Below, piece after piece: positions 56,049 to 64,000 of a DNA stretch of 64,000 bases. Within the stretch, counting starts at the first letter, position 1, and each line of letters opens with the position of its first letter. This stretch comes from Planctomycetota bacterium (GTDB lineage: Bacteria > Planctomycetota > Planctomycetia > Pirellulales > Pirellulaceae). A program made the translations under genes and the position numbers. The stretch spans positions 54,922 to 118,921 of the forward strand of contig VGZC01000010.1 of assembly GCA_016872725.1 (NCBI GenBank), written 5' to 3'. The notes beneath the pieces were generated by a model that had not been told where the DNA came from, searched no databases, and saw only the letters and a list, made by a program, of their open reading frames with translations.

Positions 56049-56617
56049 AGTACGACCCTGCTGTGTGTCACGACATTCTGTACCTTTTTCCCGCGAGTTC
56101 TCGCGACCTTAGCCCAGCCGACTCTCGACCGGGGAGGTTCGCTCGGCGCGGAACAGACCAGGCCACATCTACTTGCGTAAGCGGCAGAGAAGGAGTGGTG
56201 TTCCGCGCCGATCGCCGTCCGATGATCGCCCTGTTCTTCACCGGACCGCGGCATGGGGGCGAGAACCTGCGGAACACATGGAAACCGCGTCCCCGATCAC
56301 TCGCCCGCCAGAGTTCCCCGCCCAACGCATCGCTGCCGAAAAGACACGAAACAGGGCGATTGAGCTCATTTCCTTCGTGCCTCAGCGACTCCGCGCGGGG
56401 TATCCTTTCCGGGCGCGAGAGAAGGTCTCGCGCGGGTACCGGAATGGGCATGACGCATTCACGGCCGCGTACTCCCGTTGACGGTCATTCGGCGTTCGGC
56501 CACACTGGCCGCCTGCCCGATTCGGATGGAAAGTCGGGGAAGACGGGATTTCGCGGCTGGAAGCCCTGCCCCGCGGGGGCATCCCACCGGTTGCAAGTTT
56601 CAAGAAGGGACCTTCCG
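56049..56617. other. Intergenic region at the end of the island
   Basis: No gene is supported. The longer reading frames here are arginine-rich and have no recognisable content. I see no tRNA and no strong terminator. The base composition returns to that of the chromosome within this stretch. Confidence 0.45.
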
Positions 56618-57385
56618 TTGAGACGTAGTAGAACGCTTGCGAAATTGCGCGCGGGAGAGCCCGTTCGCATCTGTTCGCTCGGGCACTTCTTTCCAGCTTT
56701 CATCCGGCACGCGGCGCACTGCGGATACGATTGCATCTGGCTGGACATGGAACATCGCGCGCTCAGCGATCAGCAGGCCCAAACGCTGATCGCCTATTGT
56801 TGCATGTCCGACATCGATTGCATGGTGAGACCTCCGACACTCGAAAAGACGAGGCTCTATCGGTATCTCGAGGACGGCGCGACGGGCCTCATGATTCCCC
56901 ACGTATCGACGGCCGAGAAAGCGGCCATGCTCGCGGACGCCGCGAAATTCCCCCCGCTCGGCGATCGAGGACTGGACGCCGCCGGTTTGGACGCGGACTA
57001 CTACGTCGACCCATCGGAGGCGTACACCGATGAGGCGAACCGCGAGACGTTCCTGATCGTTCAAATCGAAACGCCGCTCGCCGTCGAGAACATCGAGGCG
57101 ATCGCCGGGACGCCGGGCGTGGATGGGATGTTCGTCGGGCCCGCCGACCTGGGCCTTCGCTTGAATCGGCTGAAGAGCCGGCTTTGCCTCGATGAAGCCC
57201 TGCGGCGCGTCGCGCAAGCCGCGGCGCGCGGCGGCAAGGCGTGGGGCTGTCCCACGCCCACCGTCGAAGGCATCCGATCGCTCCGCGCCATGGGCGCGCA
57301 GCTCATCGCCTACGGCGGTGATTTCCCGGCGATGGCCCAATCGCTCGAAGGCTGGTCCCGTGATTGGGACTCGGCCGGCTCGTGA
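56618..57385 (+). CDS. HpcH/HpaI-family aldolase
   Basis: The 255-residue protein has the HpcH/HpaI TIM-barrel features: CGYDCIWLDMEHRALSDQQA with the metal-binding Glu and catalytic His region, DIDCMVRPPTLEKTRLYRYL (Arg of RPP), GATGLMIPHVSTAEKA, FLIVQIETPLAVENIEAIAG (metal-binding Glu) and VDGMFVGPADLGLRLN. Such enzymes cleave 4-hydroxy-2-oxoacids to pyruvate (or similar) and an aldehyde. The start is a TTG at 56618 with AAGGGA 9 bases upstream; a longer ORF back to 56063 is not convincing. Substrate is unknown. Confidence 0.88.
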   Translation: MRRSRTLAKLRAGEPVRICSLGHFFPAFIRHAAHCGYDCIWLDMEHRALSDQQAQTLIAYCCMSDIDCMVRPPTLEKTRLYRYLEDGATGLMIPHVSTAEKAAMLADAAKFPPLGDRGLDAAGLDADYYVDPSEAYTDEANRETFLIVQIETPLAVENIEAIAGTPGVDGMFVGPADLGLRLNRLKSRLCLDEALRRVAQAAARGGKAWGCPTPTVEGIRSLRAMGAQLIAYGGDFPAMAQSLEGWSRDWDSAGS

Positions 57386-57514
57386 CGCGGTCGATTTCCA
57401 ACGCAGTGGATTTCCGCGGAAAACGAACGCTCCGTGGGGCCTCGGAAGGCGGTCCGCATCGCGTCGCCGTCCATGGCCGGCGTGCGGCGGCGCCGATTCG
57501 CCGCGATCGACCCG

Positions 57515-58918
57515 TCATTGGGGATTCCGTTTCTTGAACTCGTTCAAGAGGCGTTCGACCGGATCGTCGGTACCCGAATCCGGGCGCCACCGAGCCGGAT
57601 CGATCTTCCGCACACCGCCGGGATTCCCGCGTTGCTTCGCCGTATCGTAGAGCGGCAACGGGCCGTCCGAGAGGCCTGATCCGGGCGGCAGCTCAAACCA
57701 CCCGACGCTCTTGGGCTGATAGTTGACATCCTCGACCTTGCCTCCGGGCACGGTTCGGTCGATGGCGATCGACTGGAGCGCGACGTCGTAGACGCTCACA
57801 TCGTACAGAATGCTCGGCGGAACGGGCGTCGCCCATTCCTCGCGATCGACCGTTCCGATATTGGTGACTTGTTCGTACACTTCGATCAACGTTCCGCCGG
57901 CATCGCGATCGAGTTCGCGCACTTCCGATTTTCCGGCAGGGATTTTCAGCTTGATTGGAGGCATGGCGTTCCTTCGATCGACGACCAGCGCCCACAACTC
58001 GTTCCGATGATCGTTGACGAACTCGACGCGGGCGGGGGGCAGCGGCGGATTCGGTCGGAATTCATGCGATGCCGACCGATATTGCGTGAAGACGACGGGG
58101 AGCGCGCGCGCGAGCCGTCGACATCGCCACAGTTGGCCCGGAGCGAACGTGAACGGCCGCAGCACCAAGGCGCCGCCGGGACCGACGGTCAAGACGAGCG
58201 GGCTCGGGCCGGCGGCAACGCACATCAACGCGCGATACGCGGGGTTCCCCGGAACGGCGGCCAGTTGCCAGAGTTGGCGAGCGTCGCGGGCCGTGCGTTC
58301 CAAACGGGGCACGCCGTCCGCACCCGCCGCCAGCGACCAGCGCACGCCCATCGTGCCCGCGTGGATCCGATACGTTCCATCGCGCAGCGCGACGAGTTGC
58401 CAAAGCTGACTGTCCCGTTCATGGGGCGAACCGAGAAGAACCCGATGGTCGGCGGACGCTTCGAGCGCGAGCCGATCGGCTTCCGCGGCCGAGTCCGCAC
58501 CTGGGGCGAACGGCAGCAGCTGATAGGGCTGGCCCGACTCGATCGCGCCCGGTTCGACTTCCTCCGTCGCTCCGCCGATCGCGCGAATCACCATTTGGCT
58601 CGGCCGGAATGACGGTTGTCCCGCGCCGAATTCCGCGATGCGCATGTGGCCGGCGTCCGAACGGGGCCATTGGATGATCCGCCGCGCGGACTCGCTCGCG
58701 TACGCAAGGAACGCCCCGTCGGTCGAATCATGGCGAGGCGTACGCAGGTAGTGGGTCGCGTTGCCTTCGCGGTCGACGACAACGAGCCGCTCGGAGGTCC
58801 GTTCCGCCATGGAGGCGATACCGCTTCCCTCGACGACCAGTTCGTACCGTTGCTGAGCCCGAACCGGGCCGCAGCAGGCGAGGGCGAGCGCCGTTCCGAT
58901 CCAGATCCGACCGTTCAT
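57515..58918 (-). CDS. Secreted beta-trefoil (ricin-like) protein
   Basis: The 467-residue protein has a signal peptide (MNGRIWIGTALALACCGPVR, cut near AQA/Q). Residues about 120-300 contain repeated QxW-type motifs: SQLWQLVALRDG, RQLWQLAAVPGN and GQLWRCRRLA, as in ricin-B lectin-like trefoils. The C-terminal part (PPIKLKIPAGKSEVRELDRD, then GTLIEVYEQVTNIGTVDREE) is beta-rich and unknown. It may bind cell-surface sugars. GGAGGCAC precedes the start. It diverges from the caspase-like gene across a 292-bp spacer. Confidence 0.75.
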   Translation of the reverse strand: MNGRIWIGTALALACCGPVRAQQRYELVVEGSGIASMAERTSERLVVVDREGNATHYLRTPRHDSTDGAFLAYASESARRIIQWPRSDAGHMRIAEFGAGQPSFRPSQMVIRAIGGATEEVEPGAIESGQPYQLLPFAPGADSAAEADRLALEASADHRVLLGSPHERDSQLWQLVALRDGTYRIHAGTMGVRWSLAAGADGVPRLERTARDARQLWQLAAVPGNPAYRALMCVAAGPSPLVLTVGPGGALVLRPFTFAPGQLWRCRRLARALPVVFTQYRSASHEFRPNPPLPPARVEFVNDHRNELWALVVDRRNAMPPIKLKIPAGKSEVRELDRDAGGTLIEVYEQVTNIGTVDREEWATPVPPSILYDVSVYDVALQSIAIDRTVPGGKVEDVNYQPKSVGWFELPPGSGLSDGPLPLYDTAKQRGNPGGVRKIDPARWRPDSGTDDPVERLLNEFKKRNPQ

Positions 58919-59210
58919 GAAAAGTGCCTCCGGTGGGAGATGCGCATGCGGAGGATGGTGTGGGCCCGCGCGGGCGGAGCCTCCAACGGCAATTAGAGCA
59001 TTCGTTTGGGCGGAAAGCGAATCGTTTGTCGTTCATCCCGGAATCGCCAGCGGCGGCGGACCCGCGCGTGGGATCGAATATCCGGTTTATTCCGGCGGCG
59101 TCGGCGGGCGACGGATGTTCGCGTCAGCGTCCAAGTTGACGAGCCTCCTCCGCTCGGATAGCCTCGTTTGGGAGCGAATGACGGCGACGGCCAGTTGGAG
59201 GTTCCCCGCA

Positions 59211-60779
59211 ATGCGCAAGGCGAATCGGGTCAATGGAACGAGGCGTCGCGGCGGCGGGTTCCCCTGGTCGGCGGGCTTGGCGATCGTCGCGGTCGTCGCG
59301 ACGGGCGCATCGGCCGAGGACTATTTCCTCGCGATCGGAGGCGGGTACGCGCCGAGTTCCAATCAGGTTTCGCTCGAGAAGAACGTGCTTCTCTTCGAGC
59401 GTCTCATTCACGAGGAGTATCCCGGCGGCGCGCCGACCGATGTCTTCTTCAGTGACGGAGACGATGCGTCGCGCGACTTGCAGTTCGAAGGGCCGCGCAC
59501 GGACGTGCCCGAAGTGAATCGGTTGCTCGCCGAGGTCTTTCTGCAGACCCGGAATCTCGACTACGCCTATCGAACAAACGCGGTGCCCTCGGTGCGGGGC
59601 GGCGCGACGCGCGAGAACATCACGCGGTGGTTCGACGAGCGGGCCGCGAAACTCGGCGACGGCGATCGTCTCTTCATCTACGCGACGGCGCACGGCGGAG
59701 CCGGCCCCGACAAACAGCGGCCCACCAACACGAAGCTCATGCTCTGGAACCATCAGCAATTCACCGTTGAGGAATTCGTCGGGCTGCTCGACAAGGTGCC
59801 GCCCCGCGTCCGCGTCGTCCTGATCATGGCGCAGTGCTACGCCGGCGGTTTCGCGGACGTCGTATTCCAATCGGGCAAGGCCGATCAAGGCGCGACCGAA
59901 GCCGATCGATGCGGGTTCTTCGCGACCGTTCACGACCGGCCCGCGGCGGGCTGCACGCCCGACATCACGGAAGAGAACTACCGCGAATACAGCACGTACT
60001 TCTGGGAGGCCATTCGAGGCCGCACGCGCGGAGGCGAGCCGATTGCGCGTCCCGACTACGACGGCGATCACATTGTTTCCTTCGACGAGGCGCACGCCTA
60101 TACGCAGCTCGTGTCGTCGACGATCGACATCCCGATCAAGACGTCCGACGCGTTCCTGCGATCGGCGAGCAAGCTCGGCGACGCCGAGCATGCCGATCTG
60201 CTCAACGCCGATGCGCCCTTCGATCAATTGGCGTCGATCGCCGCGCCGTGGGACCGGGCCGTGCTCGATGGCCTTTCCCGAGAACTCGAAGTGACCGCGC
60301 CGGCTCGCGGCGAGGCGGCCCGAGCGCTTGCGAAGTCGATCGAGGAGGACCGAAAGAAGAAGGACCAGGAAATCCGGGGCAAGACAGGCGCCCGCGACGG
60401 GGCGGCCGGTGAGATCCGCCGCGATCTGACAAACACCTGGCCCGAACTCAACAACGTCTGGCGTCCCGAGGTTCAGGTCTTGCTGACGGCGCAGGCCGAC
60501 GACGTGGTGAAGGTCGTTCGCGACCATCCGCGATTCACGAGATTGCGGGATTTGAACGCTGAACTCGACCAACTCCAGAAGCAAAAGGGCGATCTCGATT
60601 GTCGGTTCGCCAAGACGCAGCGTCTTCTCCGGACGCTCGACAACGTCGCGCTCGCCGCCAACCTCTCCAAGGTGGCTCCCTCCGAGCGGCAAGCGCGTTA
60701 CGCGCGGCTCGTTCAGAGCGAACATGCGGCGTTCGGCGCGAAGGCGGCCGAAAAGGCGGCGAACCGCGCATCGCCGTGA
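59211..60779 (+). CDS. Secreted caspase-like (C13/C14 clan CD) peptidase
   Basis: The 522-residue protein has an export-like N-terminus with a hydrophobic stretch (FPWSAGLAIVAVVATGASA). It has the clan CD dyad: His161 in FIYATAHGGAGPD and Cys209 in VVLIMAQCYAGGFADVVF, the HG and QCYAGGF motifs of legumain/metacaspase-like enzymes. YFLAIGGGYAPSSNQVSLEK precedes them. The last 150 residues are charged helices that may be coiled coil (for example LRDLNAELDQLQKQKGDLDC). GGAGG 9 bases upstream of 59211 decides the start over an ATG at 59178. Confidence 0.85.
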   Translation: MRKANRVNGTRRRGGGFPWSAGLAIVAVVATGASAEDYFLAIGGGYAPSSNQVSLEKNVLLFERLIHEEYPGGAPTDVFFSDGDDASRDLQFEGPRTDVPEVNRLLAEVFLQTRNLDYAYRTNAVPSVRGGATRENITRWFDERAAKLGDGDRLFIYATAHGGAGPDKQRPTNTKLMLWNHQQFTVEEFVGLLDKVPPRVRVVLIMAQCYAGGFADVVFQSGKADQGATEADRCGFFATVHDRPAAGCTPDITEENYREYSTYFWEAIRGRTRGGEPIARPDYDGDHIVSFDEAHAYTQLVSSTIDIPIKTSDAFLRSASKLGDAEHADLLNADAPFDQLASIAAPWDRAVLDGLSRELEVTAPARGEAARALAKSIEEDRKKKDQEIRGKTGARDGAAGEIRRDLTNTWPELNNVWRPEVQVLLTAQADDVVKVVRDHPRFTRLRDLNAELDQLQKQKGDLDCRFAKTQRLLRTLDNVALAANLSKVAPSERQARYARLVQSEHAAFGAKAAEKAANRASP

Positions 60780-60783
60780 ATGC

Positions 60784-60839
60784 GATCTTGCCGGCCCGAT
60801 CTTGCCGGCCCGATCTTACCGGCCCGATCTTACCGGCCC
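60784..60839. repeat. Four 14-bp tandem repeats
   Basis: Units of GATCTTGCCGGCCC (60784-60797, 60798-60811) and GATCTTACCGGCCC (60812-60825, 60826-60839). They lie just past the caspase-like gene stop and run over the PLD-gene stop at 60830. Confidence 0.9.
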
Positions 60840-61522
60840 GGCGCGAGTTTCCGCCAAAGCGCGTTGAATTCGGACTGGAACTGCTGGAAGAGCCTCGCGT
60901 CCTCGACGACCACCAGATTCTCCTCGTTCGAATCGGCGGCGCCGCGCGTCCAGTTGTAGCTGCCCGTGAGTACGGTTCGGCCGTCGAACAGCGAGAACTT
61001 GTGGTGCATGTGGAACGGCGACTGGTCCTCGCAAACGGCGATGCCCGTTCGACGCAGTTCCTCGATGTCCGACCCGAGGTCGGCCGACTTGTCGTTGTCC
61101 GTAATCACGCGGATTCCGACGCCGCGTCGGTGCGCGTCGAGCATGGCGCGAGTGATCCGGTCATCGGTGATCGTGAAGACACAAACGTCGGCCTTCGTAC
61201 GCGCCGAAGCGAAGTGGCCGATGATTGTCCGGTAGCAATCCTCGCCCGGACTGAAGCAGGCCCGCGCGGAACCCGCACGCGCGGGGGCGGGCGCGCAGAG
61301 CGCCTTCACGACGTCCTCGAGCCAATCCATGACCGCGCTCCCGTGCGTTCCCGCGGCGTGCCGCCTCGCGATCTCGAACGCCCGATGCCGCAGCGCGGCG
61401 AGATCGCGTTCGTCGATTTCGGAATCGCGAATCCAAGCGGAAAGGGCGTGCCGTTCGCCGCGGGACAAGCGCCCATCGGTGAGCGTCTCGGCGAGCATGG
61501 CGTCGAAATCGGGCGTATTCAC
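60830..61522 (-). CDS. Phospholipase D-superfamily (HKD) protein, nuclease-like
   Basis: The 230-residue protein has one HKD motif, SPFHMHHKFSLFDGRTVLTG followed by SYNWTRGAADSNEEN, the pattern of Nuc/mitoPLD-type enzymes that work as dimers on nucleic acids or lipids. The N-terminal part (MLAETLTDGRLSRGERHALS, then SAVMDWLEDVVKAL) is helical. Start: GTG at 61522 has GAGG 6 bases upstream; a GTG at 61534 would overlap the kelch-gene stop by 4 bp (GTGA). Coupled to the kelch gene upstream. Confidence 0.82.
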   Translation of the reverse strand: MNTPDFDAMLAETLTDGRLSRGERHALSAWIRDSEIDERDLAALRHRAFEIARRHAAGTHGSAVMDWLEDVVKALCAPAPARAGSARACFSPGEDCYRTIIGHFASARTKADVCVFTITDDRITRAMLDAHRRGVGIRVITDNDKSADLGSDIEELRRTGIAVCEDQSPFHMHHKFSLFDGRTVLTGSYNWTRGAADSNEENLVVVEDARLFQQFQSEFNALWRKLAPGR

Positions 61523-61530
61523 GGCGGACC

Positions 61531-62556
61531 TCACGGCAATGGACGCGATGGCGGAATGAAAAGCGACCAGACCTCGTTGCTCAGCGGCTGCGCGTGTCCG
61601 CCCGCGATCCAGATCCGGTCCCGAAAGACAAACGCGGAATGCTCGTGGCGTTCCTTCCAGATCGTCGGCGACGCGTACCGTTTCCAGTCCGCCCCGTCGC
61701 GGGAATACCAGACATCATTCCAGTTCCGCGGCGGGCCGTTCGACCATCCGCCCAGCACCCACAGACGATCGCGGTAGGAGACGGACGAGAACCAGATCCG
61801 CGGTGCCCAGCCCGCCGACTCCGCGACCCGCGTCCAGGCGACGCCGTCCTCGGAGCACCACACATCGTTGAGGGCCCGGTAGTTGGGAACGTAGTTTCCT
61901 CCGCCGAGAACCCAGATCTTCCCGGCGTGCGAGACGGCCGCATGGTAGGCGCGCGGCGACCAGGGAGCGTGTTCGACGGCCAACGTCCAATCGCGGCCGT
62001 TTTCGGAACACCACACGTCGTTCCTCACGCTCTGGTCGTTTCCGAAATAGTAGTCTTCGGTGCCGCCGAGCAACCAGATCTTTCCGCCGTGCGAGACGAG
62101 CCCGCCGGCGAGTCGCGGAGTCCAGGGCGCGGCGGCGACGACCTGATCCCAGCGCGCGCCGTCCGAGGAGGCCCATACGGCGTTGCTCGCCGAATGATCG
62201 GGAAGCCGGCCGTTGTACCAGCCCCCCATGGCCCACATTCGACCGTTGTGCGCGACGCCCATCAAAAAATCGCCGTGTTTCCATGGCGCTTCGGCGGCCA
62301 CCTGGTTCCAATGGCGTCCATCGGCCGAACTCCAGACGTCGCGGGGGGCGGGCTGGAATGAATCAAACCAACCTCCCAAGATCCAGATCCGATCGTCGAA
62401 CACGACTTCGGCGCTCGAGTCCCGCGCGCGCCATGCCGCGTGCTCGGCTTCGAGAAGCCAATCCTGCCCCAAACCGCGAGGTACTTCCGAGGCCACAAGG
62501 ACGCCGACGACCGACAGCGCCCGTGACAAGCTCACGATCGAAGTGCGGCGCGGCAT
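61531..62556 (-). CDS. Exported kelch-repeat protein
   Basis: The 341-residue protein has a signal-like N-terminus (RALSVVGVLVASEVPRGLGQ) and about six kelch-type blades with GG doublets and following strands: VVFDDRIWILGGWFDSF, VAHNGRMWAMGGWYNGR, SHGGKIWLLGGTEDYYF, AVSHAGKIWVLGGGNYV, SVSYRDRLWVLGGWSNG and FVFRDRIWIAGGHAQPL. Each is followed by DVW-S-DG-W, which gives the sixfold propeller repeat. GGAGGA precedes the start. It is followed by the PLD gene on the same strand. Function is unknown. Confidence 0.88.
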   Translation of the reverse strand: MPRRTSIVSLSRALSVVGVLVASEVPRGLGQDWLLEAEHAAWRARDSSAEVVFDDRIWILGGWFDSFQPAPRDVWSSADGRHWNQVAAEAPWKHGDFLMGVAHNGRMWAMGGWYNGRLPDHSASNAVWASSDGARWDQVVAAAPWTPRLAGGLVSHGGKIWLLGGTEDYYFGNDQSVRNDVWCSENGRDWTLAVEHAPWSPRAYHAAVSHAGKIWVLGGGNYVPNYRALNDVWCSEDGVAWTRVAESAGWAPRIWFSSVSYRDRLWVLGGWSNGPPRNWNDVWYSRDGADWKRYASPTIWKERHEHSAFVFRDRIWIAGGHAQPLSNEVWSLFIPPSRPLP

Positions 62557-62742
62557 CGATTCCTCCGGCGAACGGGGGCGGATTCGCGATCAAGGAGCCC
62601 ATCGTATCGAAACGCGGGTCGGTTCGGAACGAGGGACTGCGGCTTGCGTCGAGGAAGGGAGGGGGCTTGGATCGTTTGTTGGATCCTGGTATGGGGAATG
62701 AACGGTCGCCGGTCCCGCCAACCTGTCCCGGAGAAGACGCAA

Positions 62743-63897
62743 ATGGCCACCTGGAACTCGAACGATTCCAGCTATCCCGTTTCGCGCAGGAACCGATCGG
62801 GGGCGCCGCCCTGGTTTCCGCTCGCCCTCGTCGCCGTCATCGCCTTGCTCGCGGCGCGCATCTGGCAGCGGGAACGGCCGGGCGCGGGCGCGCTCGCCGA
62901 GCCGCGTCCGGTGACGCCGAGGGAGCGGATCGGCGCGACCGAACAGGCGACGATCGACCTGTTTCGCGGCATCGCACCGTCGGTCGTGCACATCACGTCG
63001 CTGTCTCGGAGAACCGACGCATTCACGCTCAACGTCCTCGAAATCCCCCAGGGAACGGGTTCGGGATTCCTTTGGAGCGAGGACGGGCATGTCGTGACGA
63101 ATTTCCATGTGATCGCGGAAGCGGACGCGGCCGAAGTGACGCTCTCCGATCGCTCGTCCTGGCCCGCGCGACTCGTCGGCGCCGCCCCCGACAAGGACCT
63201 CGCCGTCCTGCGGATCGAAGCGCCCGCGAATCTGCTGCGCCCGATTCCGATCGGGACGTCGTCGGATCTCGCGGTCGGCCAGAGCGTGTTCGCGATCGGA
63301 AACCCGTTCGGCCTCGACCAGTCGTTGACGACGGGAATCATCAGCGCGCTGGGGCGGGAGATCACCTCGATGACCCGGCGGACGATCAAGGACGCGATCC
63401 AAACCGACGCGGCGATCAACCCGGGCAACTCGGGTGGACCCCTGCTCGACAGCGCCGGCCGACTGATCGGCGTCAACACGGCGATCGTCAGCCCTTCCGG
63501 CGCCTACTCGGGGATCGGGTTCGCGATCCCGGTCGATACGGTCAACTGGATCGTCCCGGAACTCATCGCGCACGGAAAAATCGTTCGGGCCGGCATCGGC
63601 ATTCAAGCGGCGAACGACGCGCTGGCCCGTGAAATGGGGATCCAAGGCGTCTTGATCATCAATGTGCTTCCGGGGCGGGCCGCCGCGCGCGCCGGCCTGC
63701 GCCCCACGCGACGCACTTCGTCCGGACGCGTTCAGCTCGGCGATGTCATCACCAACGTGGCCGGAAAACCGGTCGGGTCCTTCAACGACATGCTCAACGC
63801 GCTCGACGAACACAAGGTCGGCGATTCGATCGCGCTGACCATCCTGCGCGACGGCGAGCCGGCGGAGGTGTCCGTCACGCTCGAGGAAATCGAATAG
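62743..63897 (+). CDS. HtrA/DegP-type serine protease (trypsin plus PDZ)
   Basis: The 384-residue protein has a membrane anchor (WFPLALVAVIALLAARIW, 24-41), a trypsin-like domain with the triad His122 (VVTNFHVIAE), Asp152 (DKDLAVLRI) and Ser230 (AINPGNSGGPLLD), and a C-terminal PDZ domain (GIQGVLIINVLPGRAAARAG, DVITNVAGKPVGSFND, LTILRDGEP). It would degrade misfolded periplasmic or paryphoplasmic proteins. GGAGAAG precedes the start at 62743; an in-frame start at 62644 is less likely. Confidence 0.95.
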   Translation: MATWNSNDSSYPVSRRNRSGAPPWFPLALVAVIALLAARIWQRERPGAGALAEPRPVTPRERIGATEQATIDLFRGIAPSVVHITSLSRRTDAFTLNVLEIPQGTGSGFLWSEDGHVVTNFHVIAEADAAEVTLSDRSSWPARLVGAAPDKDLAVLRIEAPANLLRPIPIGTSSDLAVGQSVFAIGNPFGLDQSLTTGIISALGREITSMTRRTIKDAIQTDAAINPGNSGGPLLDSAGRLIGVNTAIVSPSGAYSGIGFAIPVDTVNWIVPELIAHGKIVRAGIGIQAANDALAREMGIQGVLIINVLPGRAAARAGLRPTRRTSSGRVQLGDVITNVAGKPVGSFNDMLNALDEHKVGDSIALTILRDGEPAEVSVTLEEIE

Positions 63898-63900
63898 GCG

Positions 63901-64000
63901 CGATCCGATGCGATCCGATGCGATCCGATGCGATCCGATGCGATCCGATGCGATGCGATCCGATGCGATGCGATGCGATGCGATCCGATGCGATGCGATC
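63901..64000. repeat. Short tandem repeat of GCGATCC/GATGC units running off the window
   Basis: From just after the protease stop to the window end the sequence is a mixture of the 5-bp words GATCC and GATGC joined in 10-bp GCGATCCGAT units. No coding frame is convincing. Its full length cannot be seen. Confidence 0.93.

Noticed and set aside
59124..60725. 533-codon minus-strand ORF opposite the caspase-like gene
   Set aside because: The plus strand has the HG and QCYAGGF motifs with an SD before the start; the minus frame has no motif.

Overview
The window is high-GC DNA that reads as a planctomycete chromosome. The evidence is a planctomycete/verrucomicrobial-type bacterial microcompartment (BMC) locus, a giant secreted protein with the LEPRTLL N-terminal motif, a proline-rich membrane-anchored prenyltransferase-fold protein, a DUF2924/serine-recombinase mobile element of a kind common in this phylum, and GTG/TTG starts with Shine-Dalgarno (SD) sequences. 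Genus cannot be fixed from the sequence. All calls come from reading the sequence without database searches.

Layout. 1-4249 (minus strand) is a BMC operon: deoR-type regulator, pduL, two BMC-H shell genes, ackA, a BMC-P (EutN) vertex gene and the 5' end of a signature aldehyde dehydrogenase that runs off the window. PduL and AckA would turn the acyl-CoA made by the aldehyde dehydrogenase into acyl-phosphate and then acid plus ATP. 4563-9088 (minus) holds purN, ileS and a very acidic small protein. 9888-15287 (plus) is a ~1,800-residue secreted multidomain protein. 15351-22703 (minus) holds a glycosyltransferase/TPR protein, argJ, argC, a polytopic membrane protein and a xylulokinase; 23032-24537 (plus) is a sugar-ABC-type lipoprotein. 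24721-25396 holds an 11 x 11-bp tandem repeat, tRNA-Ala(CGC) and RNase P RNA, followed by a ribbon-helix-helix gene and a truncated propeller-like gene.

27072-37442 is a surface-polysaccharide locus: rfbF, rfbG, an unusual SDR-RfbH fusion, a CDP-paratose 2-epimerase-like enzyme and two glycosyltransferases on the minus strand, with a divergent ABC exporter. Together these point to a CDP-linked deoxyhexose made from glucose-1-phosphate, transferred to a glycan and exported. 37621-39690 is a proline-rich membrane protein with a prenyltransferase-like domain.

40056-40129 is initiator tRNA-Met. Beyond its terminator lies a mosaic accessory island (about 40207-56048). It carries a four-gene operon (dual-specificity-type phosphatase plus three different PD-(D/E)XK-nuclease-like proteins) divergent from a WYL-domain regulator, which is the best candidate here for an undescribed defence system. 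It also carries a metallophosphatase, a Tat-signal EIIA-like protein, a DUF2924/large-serine-recombinase module, and fused remnants of a phage (terminase, major head protein) and of an OprB-type porin.

56618-64000 returns to chromosome-like sequence: an HpcH/HpaI-type aldolase, a secreted beta-trefoil-like protein divergent from a caspase-like secreted peptidase, a PLD-family protein, a kelch-repeat protein, an HtrA-like protease, and a short tandem repeat that runs off the end.
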